A DNA stretch of 64,000 nucleotides from Cupriavidus taiwanensis (lineage in GTDB: Bacteria; Pseudomonadota; Gammaproteobacteria; Burkholderiales; Burkholderiaceae). The stretch is taken from assembly GCF_900250075.1 (NCBI RefSeq), contig NZ_LT977071.1, positions 1,129,261 to 1,193,260 of the forward strand, given 5' to 3'. Position 1 is the stretch's first letter, and each line of letters starts with the position of its first letter. Position numbers and translations under genes: made by a program. Below, one piece after another: positions 1 through 8,972 of the stretch. The notes below the pieces were generated by a model that saw only the letters and a list, made by a program, of their open reading frames with translations, was not told the DNA's origin and searched no databases.

Positions 1-332
1 AACGCAGGTGCCACCAGCCGGCGCGCGATGCGGCTGGGCATATCGACGTTCAGTCGGCCGCTGGCCTGGCGCTGGCCGGCCTGGAACAGCTGGTCGATAT
101 CCTCGACCTCGGCCAGCAGCGGGCGCAATCGTTCGAGCAATTGCGCGCCGTCGGCGCTCAGCCGAACCTGGCGCGTGGTCCGGTGCAGCAGGCGCGTGCC
201 AACCTGGGCCTCCAGGCCCTGCACCGCCGCCGACACCGAGGCGCGCGGCAGCCCAAGCGCATGGGCGGCCTTGATGAAGCTCCCCATCTCGGCCACCTGC
301 AGGAATACGCGGTACTGGTCGAATCTGTCCAT
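1..332 (-). CDS. LysR-family transcriptional regulator (N-terminal part, cut by window edge)
   Basis: Reading from the ATG at 332 gives MDRFDQYRVFLQVAEMG and continues without a stop to the window edge. About 110 residues are visible. They hold the N-terminal LysR winged helix-turn-helix (roughly residues 3-62, including the recognition stretch PRASVSAAVQGLEAQVG) and the start of the linker helix. The effector-binding domain lies outside the window. The gene lies just downstream of the SDR oxidoreductase on the same strand (75 bp gap), so it may control or be co-transcribed with that gene, although LysR genes are more often divergent from their targets. The effector cannot be told from this part. 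Confidence 0.85.
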   Translation of the reverse strand, partial: MDRFDQYRVFLQVAEMGSFIKAAHALGLPRASVSAAVQGLEAQVGTRLLHRTTRQVRLSADGAQLLERLRPLLAEVEDIDQLFQAGQRQASGRLNVDMPSRIARRLVAPA

Positions 333-407
333 GCGCCTCGCTCGTCGATGGCGCAAGCATACCTGCAATGCGTGCGGGTACCGGCGCCTGGCGGGCTGGC
401 CTATGGC

Positions 408-1181
408 TTATTTGGTCGTGTATCCGCCGTTGATGAGCAGGGTCTGGCCGGTGATCCACCAGCCGTCGCTGACCAAGTGGCGGATCAAGGGCACCACATC
501 CTCGATATGCGTCAGTCCCGTCGGCGAGAACGGCGACAGCGCCGCCGCGCTCTTGTGATAGGCCACGGCATCGTCGCCCTCCTGGCCGTAGAAGAACGGC
601 GTGTCCATCGGGCCCGGACCCACCGCCGTCACCGAGATGCCGCGCGCGCCGAACTCCTTGGCCGCGGCGCGGGTAAAGTGTTCGACCGGCGCCTTGGTGC
701 CGGCATAGGCGGCATAGAAGGGCGTGAACGCACCCAGCAGCGAGGTCACCAGCGTGACGATCTTGCCGTGGTCGTTGACGTGGCGGCCGGCTTCCTTGAG
801 GAAGAAGAAGGCGCTCTTGGCGTTGACGGCCGACATCTCGTCGTACTCGGCCTCGCTGATGTCGGCGAACGGCTTCTTCAGCACCTTGCCCACCGTGTTG
901 ATGGCGATATCGGGACGGCCCACCGCGGCCACGGCATCGGCAAACAACCGCTCGACCGCGCCCGCGCTGGTCAGGTCCGCCTGCAGCGCCACGGCCTCGG
1001 CGCCGCTTGCCTGGAGCGCCCGGACCGTGGCATCGGCGTCGGCGCGCGAGGCCGCGCTGTTGTAGTGGATGGCGATAGCGCGGGCGCCCTGGGCGGCCAG
1101 GTCGCGCGCGATCAGCCCGCCCAGGTTCTTGGCGCCGCCGGCGATCAGCGCGACCTTGCCGCGGATGGAATGGTCAGCCAT
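408..1181 (-). CDS. SDR-family NAD(P)-dependent oxidoreductase
   Basis: A 257-residue short-chain dehydrogenase/reductase, the usual length for the classical family. The N-terminal nucleotide-binding segment reads GKVALIAGGAKNLGG, a variant of TGxxxGxG. The active site shows a Ser (VTSLLGAF) and YxxxK (YAGTK). The C-terminus has the common GQTLLINGG ending. The ATG at 1181 was chosen because AGGAGAG lies just upstream; an in-frame extension to 1337 has no family similarity. The substrate is not predictable from sequence. It shares its strand with the LysR gene downstream and a candidate operator upstream (1255-1271). Confidence 0.85.
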   Translation of the reverse strand: MADHSIRGKVALIAGGAKNLGGLIARDLAAQGARAIAIHYNSAASRADADATVRALQASGAEAVALQADLTSAGAVERLFADAVAAVGRPDIAINTVGKVLKKPFADISEAEYDEMSAVNAKSAFFFLKEAGRHVNDHGKIVTLVTSLLGAFTPFYAAYAGTKAPVEHFTRAAAKEFGARGISVTAVGPGPMDTPFFYGQEGDDAVAYHKSAAALSPFSPTGLTHIEDVVPLIRHLVSDGWWITGQTLLINGGYTTK

Positions 1182-1254
1182 GAAACTCTCCTGTGGATGC
1201 GTCGAAGGAGGCTTCAGCTTAGGCGGGCAAGAGGTGGGAATAAATCGGCGGCGA

Positions 1255-1271
1255 CTGGATAGATCATCCAG
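1255..1271. promoter_or_regulatory. Inverted repeat upstream of the SDR gene, candidate operator
   Basis: CTGGAT-N5-ATCCAG is a perfect 6-bp dyad lying 74-90 bp upstream of the SDR start codon, inside the 202-bp gap before the MetQ-like gene. Its position suits a regulator site, possibly for the neighbouring LysR protein. That link is inferred only. Confidence 0.3.
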
Positions 1272-1383
1272 AAAACCAGAACAATGCGGGGCGGCATCGG
1301 ACGCGGCGGCGGTGCCGTGCCGGCCCGTAGAAGTCAAAGCGAAGGCGCGCCCCGTGGCGCGCCTTGCGGGCCGGGCGCAGCGT

Positions 1384-2205
1384 TCAGCGCTGGTACGGCG
1401 GCGGCACGAAGCCGGCGAAGCGCTGCTGCGTCACCGCCTTGAACTCCGCGGACTGGTAGGCCTCGCGGATGTCCTTGACGAAGGGCTTGTTCAGGTCGGC
1501 GGTCTTCACCGCGACCAGGTTCATGTAGTAGTCCGGAATCTTCTCCAGCGCCAGCGCCGAGGTCAGCTTCAGCCCCGAGGCCAGCGCATAGTTGCCGTTG
1601 ACGAAGGCATAGTCGACATCGTCGAGCGAGCGCGGCAGCTGCGCGGCTTCGAGCTGGACCAGCTTGAGCTTGTGCGGGTTGGCGTCGATATCGCGTTCGC
1701 TGGCGCGGATCGGGTCGGTGCCTGGCTTGAGCGTGACCCAGCCGATCTGCTGCAGGATGGCGATGGCGCGCGCCAGGTTGGTCGGATCGTTCGGCAACGA
1801 CACGGTGTTGCCCGGCTTCACCTCGGCCAGCGCCTTGTGCTTGCGGCTGTAGATGCCGATCGGCGCGGTCGGCACCTGGACCACGTCGCTCAGGGCCAGC
1901 TTGCGGTCGGCCGAAAATTTCTTCAGGTAGGCCACGTGCTGGAAGGCATTGGCGTCGATGGCGCCGTCGGCCAGCGCCAGGTTGGGCTGCACGTAGTCGC
2001 TGAACTCGACGATGGTGACCTTGTAGCCGCGCTGTTCCAGCAACGGCTTGACGCCATAGCGGATCTGGTCTGCGTACGGGCCCGCGGTGGCCCCGAAGCG
2101 GATTTCCTTCTTGTCCGGATCGGCCGCGGCGGCGCCATGGACCACGCCCAGCGCCAGCACGACTGCTGCCAGCCGCGCGGCCAGGCCGAATTTCCCGTAT
2201 TGCAT
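1384..2205 (-). CDS. MetQ/NlpA-family ABC transporter substrate-binding protein
   Basis: A 273-residue periplasmic binding protein of the NlpA/MetQ family, whose characterised members bind D/L-methionine for the MetNI transporter. The N-terminus has a Sec signal peptide ending near VVHGAAAA. No lipobox cysteine is visible, unlike E. coli MetQ, so the protein may be free in the periplasm. Family features include RFGATAGPYADQ at the start of the mature part, DANAFQH, and the NDPTNLARA stretch. The ATG at 2205 is preceded by AAGGGGAG. No MetN or MetI gene is adjacent, so this is an orphan binding protein. Methionine is the likely ligand; other sulfur amino acids or peptides are possible. Confidence 0.85.
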   Translation of the reverse strand: MQYGKFGLAARLAAVVLALGVVHGAAAADPDKKEIRFGATAGPYADQIRYGVKPLLEQRGYKVTIVEFSDYVQPNLALADGAIDANAFQHVAYLKKFSADRKLALSDVVQVPTAPIGIYSRKHKALAEVKPGNTVSLPNDPTNLARAIAILQQIGWVTLKPGTDPIRASERDIDANPHKLKLVQLEAAQLPRSLDDVDYAFVNGNYALASGLKLTSALALEKIPDYYMNLVAVKTADLNKPFVKDIREAYQSAEFKAVTQQRFAGFVPPPYQR

Positions 2206-2381
2206 CGGATGCTCCCCTTTGATGTGGTTGTTGCTCGCGGCGTCGCGCCGTGGCATCGGCCCATTGTATGGAAAAGCAGCCAAAGGACGAACGAGCGATT
2301 ACGCATGGCGATATGCCCGGGCGGAATAAGGCCTACGCTGTAGGAACGCGTCACCCGCTTGCCCTGCCCTGGGAGGCTGCC

Positions 2382-2738
2382 ATGCCCGAACAACTGACCA
2401 AGCATCCCGACGTCACCCTGCAGGTGCTGCGCAGCGCCGGCGCCCGCTGCGGCGAGGGCGAGACCCAGGCCATTCTGCGCAGTTGTCCGCCGGCGCGCTT
2501 TTGCAAGCTGCCCGGCGGCGAGGTCTGCGTGTACGGGCTCGATGGCGCGCCCGCGATGACGCAGTTCACCGCCGCCGACTGGCAGTCGCTCGCCCCCCTG
2601 GCTCGCGGCAGCGCCGACGCCGACGCCGCGGGCCCGTGGAGCGGCATGACGGTGGCGATCTTCGTTGCCGGCGTGGCGGCCGGTGCGCTGGCCGCCGCGG
2701 TGCTGGGCCGCTGGCGGCGCGGCCGTCGCCGGGGTTAG
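2382..2738 (+). CDS. Hypothetical protein with C-terminal membrane anchor
   Basis: A 118-residue protein that I do not recognise. The first 85 or so residues are soluble and contain four cysteines (ARCGEG, RSCPPARFCK, EVCVYG). This is followed by one hydrophobic helix (MTVAIFVAGVAAGALAAAVLG) and a basic tail RWRRGRRRG, consistent with a C-tail anchor in the inner membrane with the tail in the cytoplasm. The ATG at 2382 follows a clear GGGAGG ribosome site. It lies between the divergent MetQ-like gene and clsB, with 54 bp to clsB, and may be transcribed with it. Confidence 0.65.
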   Translation: MPEQLTKHPDVTLQVLRSAGARCGEGETQAILRSCPPARFCKLPGGEVCVYGLDGAPAMTQFTAADWQSLAPLARGSADADAAGPWSGMTVAIFVAGVAAGALAAAVLGRWRRGRRRG

Positions 2739-2792
2739 GAGCGGCCGGCCTCGGTTTTTCGCTGGCATGGTGTTTGCGGCGATTTCCCGGCC

Positions 2793-4025
2793 ATGACACA
2801 GTTGCCGACCGCTTCCGACCGCTTCCGCCTGCTGGAGAACGGCGAGGAGTATTTTCCGTGCGTGTTCGACGCCATTGCGCGCGCGCGCCGAAGCGTACTG
2901 TTGGAAACTTTTATCCTCTTTGAAGACGAGGTAGGTCACAAATTGCACGCAGCCCTGCTGGCGGCGGCGCGCCGCGGCGTGCGCGTGGCGCTGACGGTGG
3001 ACGGCTTCGGCTCGCATGACCTGTCGCCGGCCTTCATCACCAGCCTGGTCGATGCAGGCGTGCAGTTCTGCACATTCTCGCCGCGGCCGCGGCTGTTCGG
3101 CGTGCGCACGCATATCTTCCGGCGCATGCACCGCAAGCTGATCGCCATCGATGCCGAAGTCGCGTTCGTCGGCGGCCTCAATTTCTCCGCGGAACACCTG
3201 TACCAGTTCGGGCCGCTGGCCAAGCAGGACTATGCGGTGGAAATCCGCGGGCCGGTTGCGCGCCAGGTCCACGACTTCCTGGTGCGCGCGATGCCAGGCG
3301 CGTGCCCGCCGCCGTCCCTGGCCGGGCCGCAGGCCGGGCGCGAGGAGCGGGATCCGTGCACGCATCCCGCACGCGCTTGCCTGGTCACGCGCGACAACCA
3401 TCGCCACCGCAACGACATCGAGTTTGCCTACCTGGACGCGATCCGCGCGGCGCGGCGCGAGGTCATCATCGCCAACGCGTACTTCCTGCCGGGCTACCGG
3501 CTGCTGCATGCGCTGTGCGAGGCCGCCGCGCGCGGCGTGCGGGTGCGGCTGCTGTTGCAGGGCAAGCCCGACATGCCGTGGGTGGCGCGCGCCGGCGGCC
3601 TGCTCTACGCGCAGCTGCAGGACGCCGGGGTGCAGATCCTCGAATACGTCGAGCGGCCGTTCCACGGCAAGGTCGCGGTGGTCGATGACGACTGGGCTAC
3701 GGTCGGCTCAAGCAACCTCGACCCGCTGAGCCTGTCGCTGAACCTCGAGGCCAATCTCGTGATCCGCGATGAAGCCTTTGCACGCCACCTGCGCAGCCGG
3801 CTGGAAGCGCTGATCGGCGCGCGCTGCCGCGCGGTGCCGCCGGGGCTGAAGTCTCCGCGCAACCGCCTCGATGCGCTGGGCGCGACGCTGATGTTCCACT
3901 TCCTGCGGCGCTTCCCGTCCTGGGCGGGCTGGCTGCCGGCGCATGCGCCCCGGCTGGTGCAGCCGATGCCGGGCGGGCGGCGCAACGCGCGGCGCGTGGT
4001 GGTGTTGCGCGGAGGCGCGGAATGA
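2793..4025 (+). CDS. clsB: Cardiolipin synthase B-type phospholipase D family protein
   Basis: A 410-residue protein matching the length of E. coli ClsB (YbhO, 413 residues). Both phospholipase D HKD motifs are present: HRKLIAIDAEVAFVGGLNFS in the first half and HGKVAVVDDDWATVGSSNLD in the second. The family condenses phosphatidylglycerol with a second phospholipid head-group donor to make cardiolipin at the inner membrane. Its stop overlaps the start of the YbhN-like gene (ATGA at 4022), so the two are translationally coupled. The same clsB-ybhN pairing occurs in E. coli, where ybhP completes the set; ybhP is not seen here. Confidence 0.9.
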   Translation: MTQLPTASDRFRLLENGEEYFPCVFDAIARARRSVLLETFILFEDEVGHKLHAALLAAARRGVRVALTVDGFGSHDLSPAFITSLVDAGVQFCTFSPRPRLFGVRTHIFRRMHRKLIAIDAEVAFVGGLNFSAEHLYQFGPLAKQDYAVEIRGPVARQVHDFLVRAMPGACPPPSLAGPQAGREERDPCTHPARACLVTRDNHRHRNDIEFAYLDAIRAARREVIIANAYFLPGYRLLHALCEAAARGVRVRLLLQGKPDMPWVARAGGLLYAQLQDAGVQILEYVERPFHGKVAVVDDDWATVGSSNLDPLSLSLNLEANLVIRDEAFARHLRSRLEALIGARCRAVPPGLKSPRNRLDALGATLMFHFLRRFPSWAGWLPAHAPRLVQPMPGGRRNARRVVVLRGGAE

Positions 4026-4993
4026 CGGGCGCCGAGGCCCTGACCGCCATCCGCCAGCACGCGCACTGGCCGGCCTGGCGCCGTGCCATCGGCATCCTCT
4101 TCATTGCCGCCGTGCTGGCGCTGATCGCGCGCAAGCTGGGCACCATCGACTGGAACGCGGTGCTGGAAGCGCTGCGCGGCTTCAACGCGCGCACACTGCT
4201 GCCGGCGGCCGGCTTCGTGGCACTGAGCGGGCTGCTGTACAGCCAGTTCGACGTGCTCGGCTGTCGCTATGCCGGGCACCCGCTGCCGCTGCGCCGGGTG
4301 ATGGCGATCTCCTATGTCAGCTACACGCTCAGCCTCAACCTGGGCGCCACGCTGGGCGGCGCGGGCGTGCGCTACCGGCTGTACTCGCGCGCGGGACTGA
4401 GCGCGCCGCAGATCTGGAGCCTGTTCGTGGTGGTGGTCACGACCAACTGGCTCGGCTATGCGGTGCTGGCGGGCACCATCCTCGCCGGCGAACTGGTGGT
4501 GCTGCCGCCGGAGTGGGGCATTCCCGCGGCGCTGACGCGGATGCTCGGCGTGCTGATGCTGGCCATACCGGCCGCCTACCTGGCCGCGTGCGCGCTCTGG
4601 CACGGCCGCCACCGTACCGTGCGCGACCACGACATCTACGTGCCCACGGTACGCTTCGCCGCGTTGCAATGCGTGCTGTCGGCCGCTCACTGGATGTCGA
4701 TGGGGGCGATCCTCTATGCGCTGCTGCATACGCATGCGACCTACTTCACGGTGCTGGGCGTGCTGCTGGCTTCCGGGCTGGCGGGCGTGGTGGTGCGCAT
4801 CCCGGGCGGCCTCGGGGTGATCGAGACCGTGTTCCTGACGATGCTGGGCGACCAGGTGCCGCACGGGCTGCTGCTCGCGGCGCTGATCGCGTATCGGGCG
4901 CTGTATTACCTTATTCCGTTGATGATTGGGGCGGTGAGCTATTTCGTGCTGGAGGCGCGGGGCAAGCGCGGTGACGAGGAAGAGGTGAGGTGA
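4022..4993 (+). CDS. YbhN/LPG-synthase-like (UPF0104) integral membrane protein
   Basis: A 323-residue polytopic protein with about seven or eight hydrophobic segments. It belongs to the YbhN family, related to the flippase half of MprF lysyl-phosphatidylglycerol synthase. Family-typical stretches are SYTLSLNLGATLGGAGVRYR and RIPGGLGVIETVFL. It overlaps clsB by four bases, so a role in inner-membrane phospholipid handling alongside cardiolipin synthesis is likely. It lacks the aminoacyl-transferase domain of MprF, so it is not an aminoacylating enzyme by itself. Confidence 0.85.
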   Translation: MTGAEALTAIRQHAHWPAWRRAIGILFIAAVLALIARKLGTIDWNAVLEALRGFNARTLLPAAGFVALSGLLYSQFDVLGCRYAGHPLPLRRVMAISYVSYTLSLNLGATLGGAGVRYRLYSRAGLSAPQIWSLFVVVVTTNWLGYAVLAGTILAGELVVLPPEWGIPAALTRMLGVLMLAIPAAYLAACALWHGRHRTVRDHDIYVPTVRFAALQCVLSAAHWMSMGAILYALLHTHATYFTVLGVLLASGLAGVVVRIPGGLGVIETVFLTMLGDQVPHGLLLAALIAYRALYYLIPLMIGAVSYFVLEARGKRGDEEEVR

Positions 4994-5026
4994 TCGGCTA
5001 GTGCATGCGCCTACCCTCTCCCCCGG

Positions 5027-5052
5027 CCCCTCTCCCGCGAGCGGGAGAGGGG
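5027..5052. terminator. GC-rich hairpin between convergent genes
   Basis: Perfect inverted repeat CCCCTCTCCCGC-GA-GCGGGAGAGGGG in the 80-bp gap between the YbhN-like gene (+) and metY (-). On the plus strand it is followed by AGAAAAA rather than a T-run, so it may be a bidirectional transcription block or a dispersed palindromic repeat rather than a textbook intrinsic terminator. Confidence 0.5.
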
Positions 5053-5073
5053 AGAAAAACCGCGGGCAGGAGG

Positions 5074-6348
5074 TCAGGCCGCGGCCAGCGCGCGGTCCAG
5101 GTCCTCGATCAGGTCGTCGATATGCTCGATGCCGATCGACAGCCGCACCATGTCTTCACTGACGCCGGCCGCGTGCAGTTCTTCGGCATTGAGCTGGCGG
5201 TGCGTGGTCGACGCAGGGTGCGTGGCCAGCGACTTGGCGTCGCCGATATTGACCAGCCGCGTGAACAGCTGCAGCGCATCGAGGAAGCGCGCGCCGCCCT
5301 CGCGGCCGCCCTGCTTCAGGCCGAACGACAGGATGCCGGGCCCGCGGCCGCCAAGGTATTGCTGCACCAGCGCGTGGTCGGGGTGGTCCGGCAGGCCGGC
5401 AAAATTGACCCACGCCACCTTGGTGTGCTGCTGCAGGTGGCGCGCGATCGCCAGGGCGTTGTCGGTGATCCGGTCCAGCCGCAGCGCCAGCGTCTCGATG
5501 CCCTGCAGGATCAGGAACGCGTTGAACGGCGACAGCGCCGCGCCGGTATTGCGCAGCGGCACCACGCGCGCGCGGCCGATATAGGCGGCCGGCCCCAGCG
5601 CTTCCGTATAGACCACGCCGTGATACGACACGTCCGGCTCGTTCAGGCGGCGGAAGCGCTCCTTGTGCTGCGCCCACGGGAACTTGCCGCTGTCGACGAT
5701 GGCGCCGCCGACGCTGTTGCCGTGGCCGCCCAGGTACTTGGTCAGCGAATGCACGACGATATCCGCGCCATGCTCGAATGGCCGGCACAGGTAGGGCGAC
5801 GGCACCGTGTTGTCGACGATCAGCGGCACGCCGTGGTTGTGCGCCACGCGCGCGATCGCGGCGATATCGACCACGTTGCCTAGCGGGTTGCCCACCGACT
5901 CGACGAATACGGCCTTGGTGCGGGCATCGATCAGGTCGCCGAAGCTGGACGGATTGCGGCCGTCGGCAAAGCGCGTCTGGATGCCGGACTGCGGCAGCGT
6001 GTGCGCCAGCAGGTTGTAGGTGCCGCCATAGAGCTGGCTGGACGAGACGATGTTGTCGCCGGCCTCGGCAATGGTCTGGATCGCATAGGTGATCGCCGCC
6101 ATGCCCGACGCCAGCGCCAGCGCGCCCACGCCGCCCTCGAGCGCGGCCAGGCGCTGCTCGAGCACGTCGTTGGTCGGGTTCATGATGCGGCTGTAGATGT
6201 TGCCGGCCACCTTCAGGTCGAACAGGTCGGCGCCATGCTGGGCGTTGTCGAAGGCGTACGCCACCGTCTGGTAGATGGGCACGGCCACCGCGCGCGTGGT
6301 GGGATCGGGCGAATAGCCGCCGTGGACGGCCAGGGTTTCGAGTCTCAT
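5074..6348 (-). CDS. metY: O-acetylhomoserine aminocarboxypropyltransferase / sulfhydrylase
   Basis: A 424-residue PLP enzyme of the Cys/Met metabolism family. It starts [20 protein letters not shown], the standard MetY beginning. It shows [20 protein letters not shown], the PLP-lysine region [15 protein letters not shown], and a C-terminal [18 protein letters not shown]. Length fits MetY (about 430) better than MetB or MetC. It makes homocysteine from O-acetylhomoserine and sulfide in the cytoplasm, so it can assimilate sulfide produced from sulfite. The 6348 start is preceded by a purine-rich AAGAGAGAAGAAG. It sits 230 bp downstream of the sulfonate operon on the same strand and may have its own promoter there. 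Confidence 0.93.
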   Translation of the reverse strand: MRLETLAVHGGYSPDPTTRAVAVPIYQTVAYAFDNAQHGADLFDLKVAGNIYSRIMNPTNDVLEQRLAALEGGVGALALASGMAAITYAIQTIAEAGDNIVSSSQLYGGTYNLLAHTLPQSGIQTRFADGRNPSSFGDLIDARTKAVFVESVGNPLGNVVDIAAIARVAHNHGVPLIVDNTVPSPYLCRPFEHGADIVVHSLTKYLGGHGNSVGGAIVDSGKFPWAQHKERFRRLNEPDVSYHGVVYTEALGPAAYIGRARVVPLRNTGAALSPFNAFLILQGIETLALRLDRITDNALAIARHLQQHTKVAWVNFAGLPDHPDHALVQQYLGGRGPGILSFGLKQGGREGGARFLDALQLFTRLVNIGDAKSLATHPASTTHRQLNAEELHAAGVSEDMVRLSIGIEHIDDLIEDLDRALAAA

Positions 6349-6578
6349 CTTCTTCTCTCTTCTTCTCGCTGTTGGGTGCCGGACCGGCGCGCGGGGGCAG
6401 TGCCTGCCCTGGCGCCGGGCATGCCGAGCAGTGCGCCGCACGGGCGCACCAGGCCGTGCGATGGTACCAGCCGCCCCGCGCACGCCCCTGCGGCGTGGCT
6501 GCTATGGTTGCCGACGGCGCTCGCGCGAGGCAAGGAAACTTATTGCATTTGGATATGCGCGGTGCCGCAGCGCAGCGC

Positions 6579-7952
6579 TCATGCCCCGACCGCGAGCGGC
6601 GGTTCGAGCTGCTGCCAGCGCAGGTTCTCCGGCCGGCGCAGCCCCAGGTGCTCGCGCAGCGTGGTGCCCGTATAGCGCTCGCGGAACAGCCCGCGCCGGC
6701 GCAGCTCCGGCAGCACCAGTTCGATGAAATCATCGAGCCCGCCCGGCAGCCAGGGCGGCATGACATTGAAGCCGTCGGCGGCCTCGCCCTCGAACCACGC
6801 CTGCAGCTGGTCGGCGATGGACTGCGGCGTGCCGTGGATCGACCAGTGGCCGCGCGCGGTGGCCACGCGCAGGCACAGCTGGCGGATGGTGAGCCCCTCG
6901 CGCCGGGCCAGGCCGGTAACCAGCTGGAAGCGGCTCTTGGCGCCGTTCGGCTCGGCCAGGTTGTCGGGCAACGGGCCGTCCAGCGGATAGCCGCTCAGGT
7001 CGATCCCGCCCAGGTGCTGCGACAGCAGGGCCAGCCCCACCGACGGATGGATCAGGTTTTGCAGCGCTTCGAATTTCTCGTGCGCCTCGGCCTCGCTGCG
7101 GCCCACCACCGGGAACACGCCGGGCAGGATCTTGAGCTGGTCGGGCGTGCGGCCATAGCGCGCGAGCCGCGCTTTCAGGCCGCGATAGAAGGCCTGCGCA
7201 TCCGCCAGCGACTGCTGCGCGGTGAAGATGACCTCGGCGGTGCGTGCGGCCAGCTCCTGCCCGGCCTCGGACGAGCCGGCCTGCACGATCACCGGATGGC
7301 CCTGCGGCGGGCGCGGGACGTTGAGCGGCCCGCGCACCTGGAAGTGCGCGCCGCGATGGTCCAGCGTGTGCAGCTTGTCCGCATCGAAATGCCGGCCGCT
7401 GTCCTTGTCGTACAGGAAGGCATCATCCTCCCAGGTGTCCCACAGCCCGGTGACCACGTCGACGAACTCCTCGGCACGGGCGTAGCGGTCAGCGTGCGCG
7501 GGATGACGCTCGAGGCTGAAGTTGCGCGCCTCGGCATCCGACCACGACGTCACCACGTTCCAGCCCGCGCGGCCGCCGCTGAGGTGGTCGAGCGAGGCGA
7601 ACTTGCGCGCCACATGAAAGGGCTCGTTGTAGGTGGTGGAGACGGTCGCCACCAGGCCGATGCGCTGCGTCACCGCCGCCAGTGCCGACAGCAGCGTCAG
7701 CGGCTCGAAGGTGGCGGCGCGCGCGGTGCGCGGCAGGGTGGCATCGTCCATGCCGCGGATGGCAACGCCGTCCGCCAGGAACAGCGCATCGAACCCCGCG
7801 GCCTCGGCGCGCTGCGCCAGTGCGATGTAGTGCGCCAGGTTGCGCCCGGCATCGGCCTGCGCGCCGGGATGGCGCCACCCGGCGACATGGTGCCCGGTGG
7901 CCTGGAGAAAGGCGCCCAGATGCAACTGGCGCGGCGGCTTTTGCTGTGACAT
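6579..7952 (-). CDS. FMN-dependent monooxygenase, NtaA/SnaA/DszA type (LLM class)
   Basis: A 457-residue bacterial-luciferase-like monooxygenase. The start MSQQKPPRQLHLGAFLQATG and the internal GRAGWNVVTSWSDAEARNF and GHPVIVQAGSSEAGQELAA stretches are typical of the NtaA/SnaA/DszA subfamily. These enzymes use FMNH2 from a separate reductase and O2 to cleave C-N or C-S bonds in chelators, sulfones and organosulfur compounds. It is the last gene of a six-gene run with an SsuABC-type transporter and a TauD-type dioxygenase, so a desulfonation role is likely. No flavin reductase gene is in the window. The start at 7952 lies 31 bp past the dioxygenase stop. Confidence 0.88.
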   Translation of the reverse strand: MSQQKPPRQLHLGAFLQATGHHVAGWRHPGAQADAGRNLAHYIALAQRAEAAGFDALFLADGVAIRGMDDATLPRTARAATFEPLTLLSALAAVTQRIGLVATVSTTYNEPFHVARKFASLDHLSGGRAGWNVVTSWSDAEARNFSLERHPAHADRYARAEEFVDVVTGLWDTWEDDAFLYDKDSGRHFDADKLHTLDHRGAHFQVRGPLNVPRPPQGHPVIVQAGSSEAGQELAARTAEVIFTAQQSLADAQAFYRGLKARLARYGRTPDQLKILPGVFPVVGRSEAEAHEKFEALQNLIHPSVGLALLSQHLGGIDLSGYPLDGPLPDNLAEPNGAKSRFQLVTGLARREGLTIRQLCLRVATARGHWSIHGTPQSIADQLQAWFEGEAADGFNVMPPWLPGGLDDFIELVLPELRRRGLFRERYTGTTLREHLGLRRPENLRWQQLEPPLAVGA

Positions 7953-7983
7953 CGATCGTGCTCTCCGGAAGAGACTGGCTGGA

Positions 7984-8946
7984 TCAGGCCGCTTGCCGTT
8001 GCGCGGCACCGGCGGACTGGTTGGCCGGCGCCGCGCCCTCGCCGCGCACGCCCGCCTTCACCGCCTTGCTGCGGCGGCCATCCACACCGACCGGAATGTC
8101 GCCGGCGACGGTGGCGCGGCGCACCACGCGGTGCGCGTCGCCATAGTCGTTGATGGCGTAGTGCTGGGTGGCGCGGTTGTCCCAGATGGCGACGTCGCCC
8201 GCGCGCCAGCGCCAGCGCACGGTGTTCTCCAGCCGGTGCACATGGCCCTGCAGCACGGCAATCAGGTGCGCCGAATCGGCCGACGCGTAGTCCAGCAGCT
8301 TCTTGACGAAGTGCCCCAGGACCAGCGTGCGCTCACCGGTTTCCGGGTGCACGCGCACCACCGGGTGTTCGGTCTCGTAGAGCGCCGAGGTGAAGACTTC
8401 GCGGTAGCGCTTCAGCCCTTCGTCGCTCGGATTGACGCGCGTGGCCGCGTAGTCGTAGTCGTTGGTATGCAGCGCCCACAGCTTGTCGGCCAGTTCGCGC
8501 AGCGGCTCGGGCAGGTCCTGGTAAGCGGCGGCGGTGTTGGCCCACACCGTGTCGCCGCCGGCGGCGGGAACGGTCACGGCGCGCAGCACCGAGACCGCGG
8601 GATAGGCCAGGTCGAAGGTCACGTCGGTATGCCAGGAGTTGGCGCGGCCGCCGTGCTGCGAGTCCAACTCAAGCAGCTGCGTGCCGTCGCGCGAAGGCAC
8701 GGTCGGGTGCGGCACGGTGTCGCCGAACAGGCGCGCAAAGCCCTGCTGTGCGGCATCGTCCAGATGCACCTGGTCGCGGAAGAACAGCACCTTGTGCCTG
8801 AGCAAGGCTGCGCGGATGGCGGCGAAGGTGGCGGGCGGCAGGTCGCCGTGCAGCGCGACACCGCGGATCTCGGCGCCGATGCGGCCGGCAACCGGGTGGA
8901 TGTCGAGCTGGACGGGCTGGTCTTGCGTGGCGTTGGCTTGGGTCAT
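7984..8946 (-). CDS. TauD/TfdA-family Fe(II)/2-oxoglutarate dioxygenase
   Basis: A 320-residue non-heme iron dioxygenase. The HxD iron motif is seen in NSWHTDVTFD (H106, D108). The distal region IWDNRATQHYAINDYGDAHR supplies the third histidine and the 2-oxoglutarate-binding arginine. The family hydroxylates the carbon next to sulfonate or sulfate groups (taurine, alkyl sulfates) or aryloxyalkanoates, releasing sulfite, sulfate or a phenol. Gene order with an SsuABC-like importer favours a sulfonate or sulfate-ester substrate. A GTG one codon upstream is an alternative start; the ATG at 8946 is used. It lies 26 bp after the ATPase gene. Confidence 0.9.
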   Translation of the reverse strand: MTQANATQDQPVQLDIHPVAGRIGAEIRGVALHGDLPPATFAAIRAALLRHKVLFFRDQVHLDDAAQQGFARLFGDTVPHPTVPSRDGTQLLELDSQHGGRANSWHTDVTFDLAYPAVSVLRAVTVPAAGGDTVWANTAAAYQDLPEPLRELADKLWALHTNDYDYAATRVNPSDEGLKRYREVFTSALYETEHPVVRVHPETGERTLVLGHFVKKLLDYASADSAHLIAVLQGHVHRLENTVRWRWRAGDVAIWDNRATQHYAINDYGDAHRVVRRATVAGDIPVGVDGRRSKAVKAGVRGEGAAPANQSAGAAQRQAA

Positions 8947-8972
8947 CACGAAGCTCCGGGGAGAGGGTTGGG

